From Cacajao melanocephalus (Eukaryota; Chordata; Mammalia; Primates; Pitheciidae): a DNA stretch of 64,000 nt. Positions 61,481-64,000 of this stretch are shown here, in pieces. The position numbers and the translations under genes are program-made. The stretch is from NCBI GenBank assembly GCA_963573385.1, contig CAUYLG010071729.1, positions 62,001 through 126,000 on the forward strand, written 5' to 3'. Under the pieces are notes generated by a model. That model did no database searches, had not been told where the DNA came from, and saw only the letters and a program-made list of their open reading frames with translations. Numbering within the stretch: the stretch's first letter is position 1; each line of letters begins with the position of its first letter.

Positions 61481-61837
61481 TTTTGGTTTGGTTTTTGAGA
61501 CAGAGTCTCGCTCTGTCGCCCAGGCTGGAGTCCAGGGTGGGATCACAGCTCACTGCAGCTTCAACCTCCCAGGCTCAAGCAATCCTCCCACCTCAGCTTC
61601 CCAAGCAGCTGGGACTAGAGGTGCAAGCCACCACTCCCAGCTGATTTTTGTGTTGTGTGTGTGTGTGTGGTTCTTTTTTTTTTTTTTTCTCTTGTAGAAG
61701 TGTTTTTTTTTTCTTTTTCTTTTTTTTTTTTTTCTTGTTTGAGACCATTGGTCTCAAACTCCTGGACTCAAACAATCCTCCTGCCTCAGCCTTCTGAAGT
61801 GCTGGGATTACAAGCGTGAACCACTGCTCCCAGTCCC
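61481..61837 (-). mobile_element. Alu with expanded central linker
   Basis: Between the monomers lie a TG run and two long T runs (61,653-61,738), the enlarged A-rich linker. Confidence 0.9.
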
Positions 61838-61876
61838 AGTCTGGGTTTCTATGGCGCTTATGTTCTAGAAGGAGAG

Positions 61877-61920
61877 ACAGATACACACAGGCACACAGAC
61901 ACACACACACACAAAAAAAA
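61877..61920 (+). repeat. (CA)n then A run
   Basis: Broken CA repeat ending in eight A. Confidence 0.9.
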
Positions 61921-62316
61921 CCTCTGAGAGACAGTGAGTAAGAAGGCCTAATTTAGTAGGGAAGCAAGGCACCCTTCTCTGAAGAAGAGATTATTGGAGC
62001 TAAGACAAAGTTTTCTTCTGGGATACTGAATTGGGACACCCCCTTGTCCCTGGACCATGGTGGCCTCAGCCTAGTTGACTTTATTGTAGAACAGCGGAAA
62101 CTTTAGGCCACACCAGGGACTGGGCCTCTCCCACATCAGCTCATTCTGGGACAGAATCCACTGCAAAGACAGGAGCAGCTAGTCAGGGAAGGAAACGAAG
62201 GTTCCAGGTAGGAGGGGTCCCCAGTCCCTCCGTTCCTGCCAGGTCTCAGCTGACTTGGTTGTTGAATCCTCATACATTGACAACCACTAACTTGCTGATG
62301 GTGTTGCCAGAGTTAA

Positions 62317-63020
<704 letters not shown>

Positions 63021-63097
63021 CAGAACATCAGACTCCACTCCAGACCTCTCTGTGGAGCTCCAGACCATGTACCCAGCTGTCTTTTCCTCTTCTCTCT

Positions 63098-63394
63098 CTC
63101 TTTTTTTTTTGAGATAGTCTCGCTCTGTCACTCAGACTCCAGTGCAGTGGCGCATTCTCAGTTCACTGCAACTTCCGCCTCCCAGGTTCAAGCAATTCTC
63201 CTGCCTCCTCAGCCTCTTGAGTAGCTGGGATTACAGGTACCCACCACCACACCCAGGTAATTTTTGTACTTTTAGTAGAGATGAGGTTTCATCATGTTGC
63301 CCAGTCTGGTCTCGAATTCCCAACCTCAATTGATCTGCCCACCTGGTCTTCCCAAAGTTCTGGGATTACAGGCATGAGCCACCGTGCCCAGCCT
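63098..63394 (-). mobile_element. Alu
   Basis: CCTCTTCTC on both sides. Confidence 0.93.
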
Positions 63395-63538
63395 CCTCTT
63401 CTCTTCTCGAATGTCCCACAGGCACCTCAAACCCACCTTGATCAAAGATGGACTGATCATTTCTGCCCCTAAATTCTTTGGTTTTTTTCATCTGCTTTTG
63501 CTGGGAAGACCACCATCAGCAGTCACCTCTCTTTCTCT

Positions 63539-63811
63539 TTGTTTTTGGAGAAATGCCTCACTCCGTCACCTAGGCTGGAGTAGAGTGACATGATCGTAGC
63601 TCACCACAGACTCTGTTTCCTGTGTTTAAGTGATTCTCCTGCCTCAGCCTCCAGAGTAGCTGGAGGCCTGTGCCACTGTGCCCGACTAATTTTTGTAGTT
63701 TTAGTAGAGATAGGGTTTTGCCACGTTGGCCAGGCTGGTCTTGAACTCCTGACCTCAGGTGATTCGCCTGCGTTGGCCTCCCAAAGTGCTGGGAGCCACC
63801 ATGCCCAACCA
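63539..63811 (-). mobile_element. Alu, short
   Basis: Lacks 'GATTACAGG' segments in both monomers. Confidence 0.9.
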
Positions 63812-63868
63812 CCCCCCTTTCTCTTATTAGCCACCCCCAATTACTCTCCAAGAGCTCAAGATTCTAAC

Positions 63869-63869
<1 letters not shown>

Positions 63870-63900
<31 letters not shown>

Positions 63901-64000
63901 TATTGAGACAGGGTCTCGCTTTGTCATTCAGGCTGGAATGCAGTGGTGCAATCATAGCTCACTGCAGCCTTGACTTCCTGGGCTCAAGAGATCCTCCCCA
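63870..64000 (-). mobile_element. Alu, cut by window end
   Basis: (TTTA)n tail and the start of the right monomer. Confidence 0.88.

Larger units (their letters stand above)
61383..61990 (-). mobile_element. L2, split by an Alu
   Basis: ATTCATTCATTTAATCATCA; resumes after 61,838 with GGCGCTTATGTTCTAGAAGG and GGAGAGACAGA. Confidence 0.6.

Overview
This is primate nuclear DNA. About 65 Alu insertions fill it, together with L1M, L2, MIR, MER5, MER20, HAL1-like and MLT1-like remnants. All coding signal sits in short exons with GT-AG borders on the minus strand. The genes are PLXDC1 (tumour endothelial marker 7), a decayed ARL5C, and two tRNA-Cys(GCA) copies between them, a neighbourhood that matches human 17q12. 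The PLXDC1 reading differs from the human protein, as I remember it, at roughly 15 of 270 residues. I therefore infer a non-human simian, perhaps a New World monkey; this was not checked by alignment.

Layout, left to right. Positions 1-49,233 hold the first seven coding exons of PLXDC1, read right to left: exon 1 at 49,158-49,233, exon 2 at 37,560-37,738, exon 3 at 7,809-7,952, exon 4 at 7,489-7,558, exon 5 at 6,717-6,839, exon 6 at 5,654-5,772 and exon 7 at 3,854-3,953. They join in frame without a stop to give 270 codons, about half of the human protein. The PSI domain, membrane segment and cytoplasmic tail lie off the left edge. Introns 1 (11.4 kb) and 2 (29.6 kb) are mostly transposon sequence. 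A CpG-rich, TATA-less promoter with a long G-run covers about 49,010-49,780.

From 49.8 to 54.2 kb is a spacer with an intact tRNA-Cys(GCA) at 51,474-51,545, a degenerate second copy at 52,274-52,345, and a perfect-phase 29-bp tandem repeat between them. From 54,250 to 58,744 lie three recognisable ARL5C pieces: the first coding exon, the P-loop exon and the terminal exon. I cannot find the middle exons, which should encode switch I, switch II, NKxD and the rest of the G domain. The surviving pieces also carry a lost myristoylation glycine, a phase break at the first splice junction and an altered C terminus. This reads as a unitary pseudogene made by an internal deletion. Positions 58.8-64.0 kb contain no recognised exon, only L2, MIR and Alu sequence.

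No new enzymatic or defence system is visible. The points most worth checking are the ARL5C loss, a near-perfect 50-nt hairpin in PLXDC1 intron 2, a 150-bp local duplication with 97% identity, a four-deep transposon nest (Alu in Alu in L1M in MER20), and several structurally unusual Alus (fold-back, trimeric, A-box-deleted).
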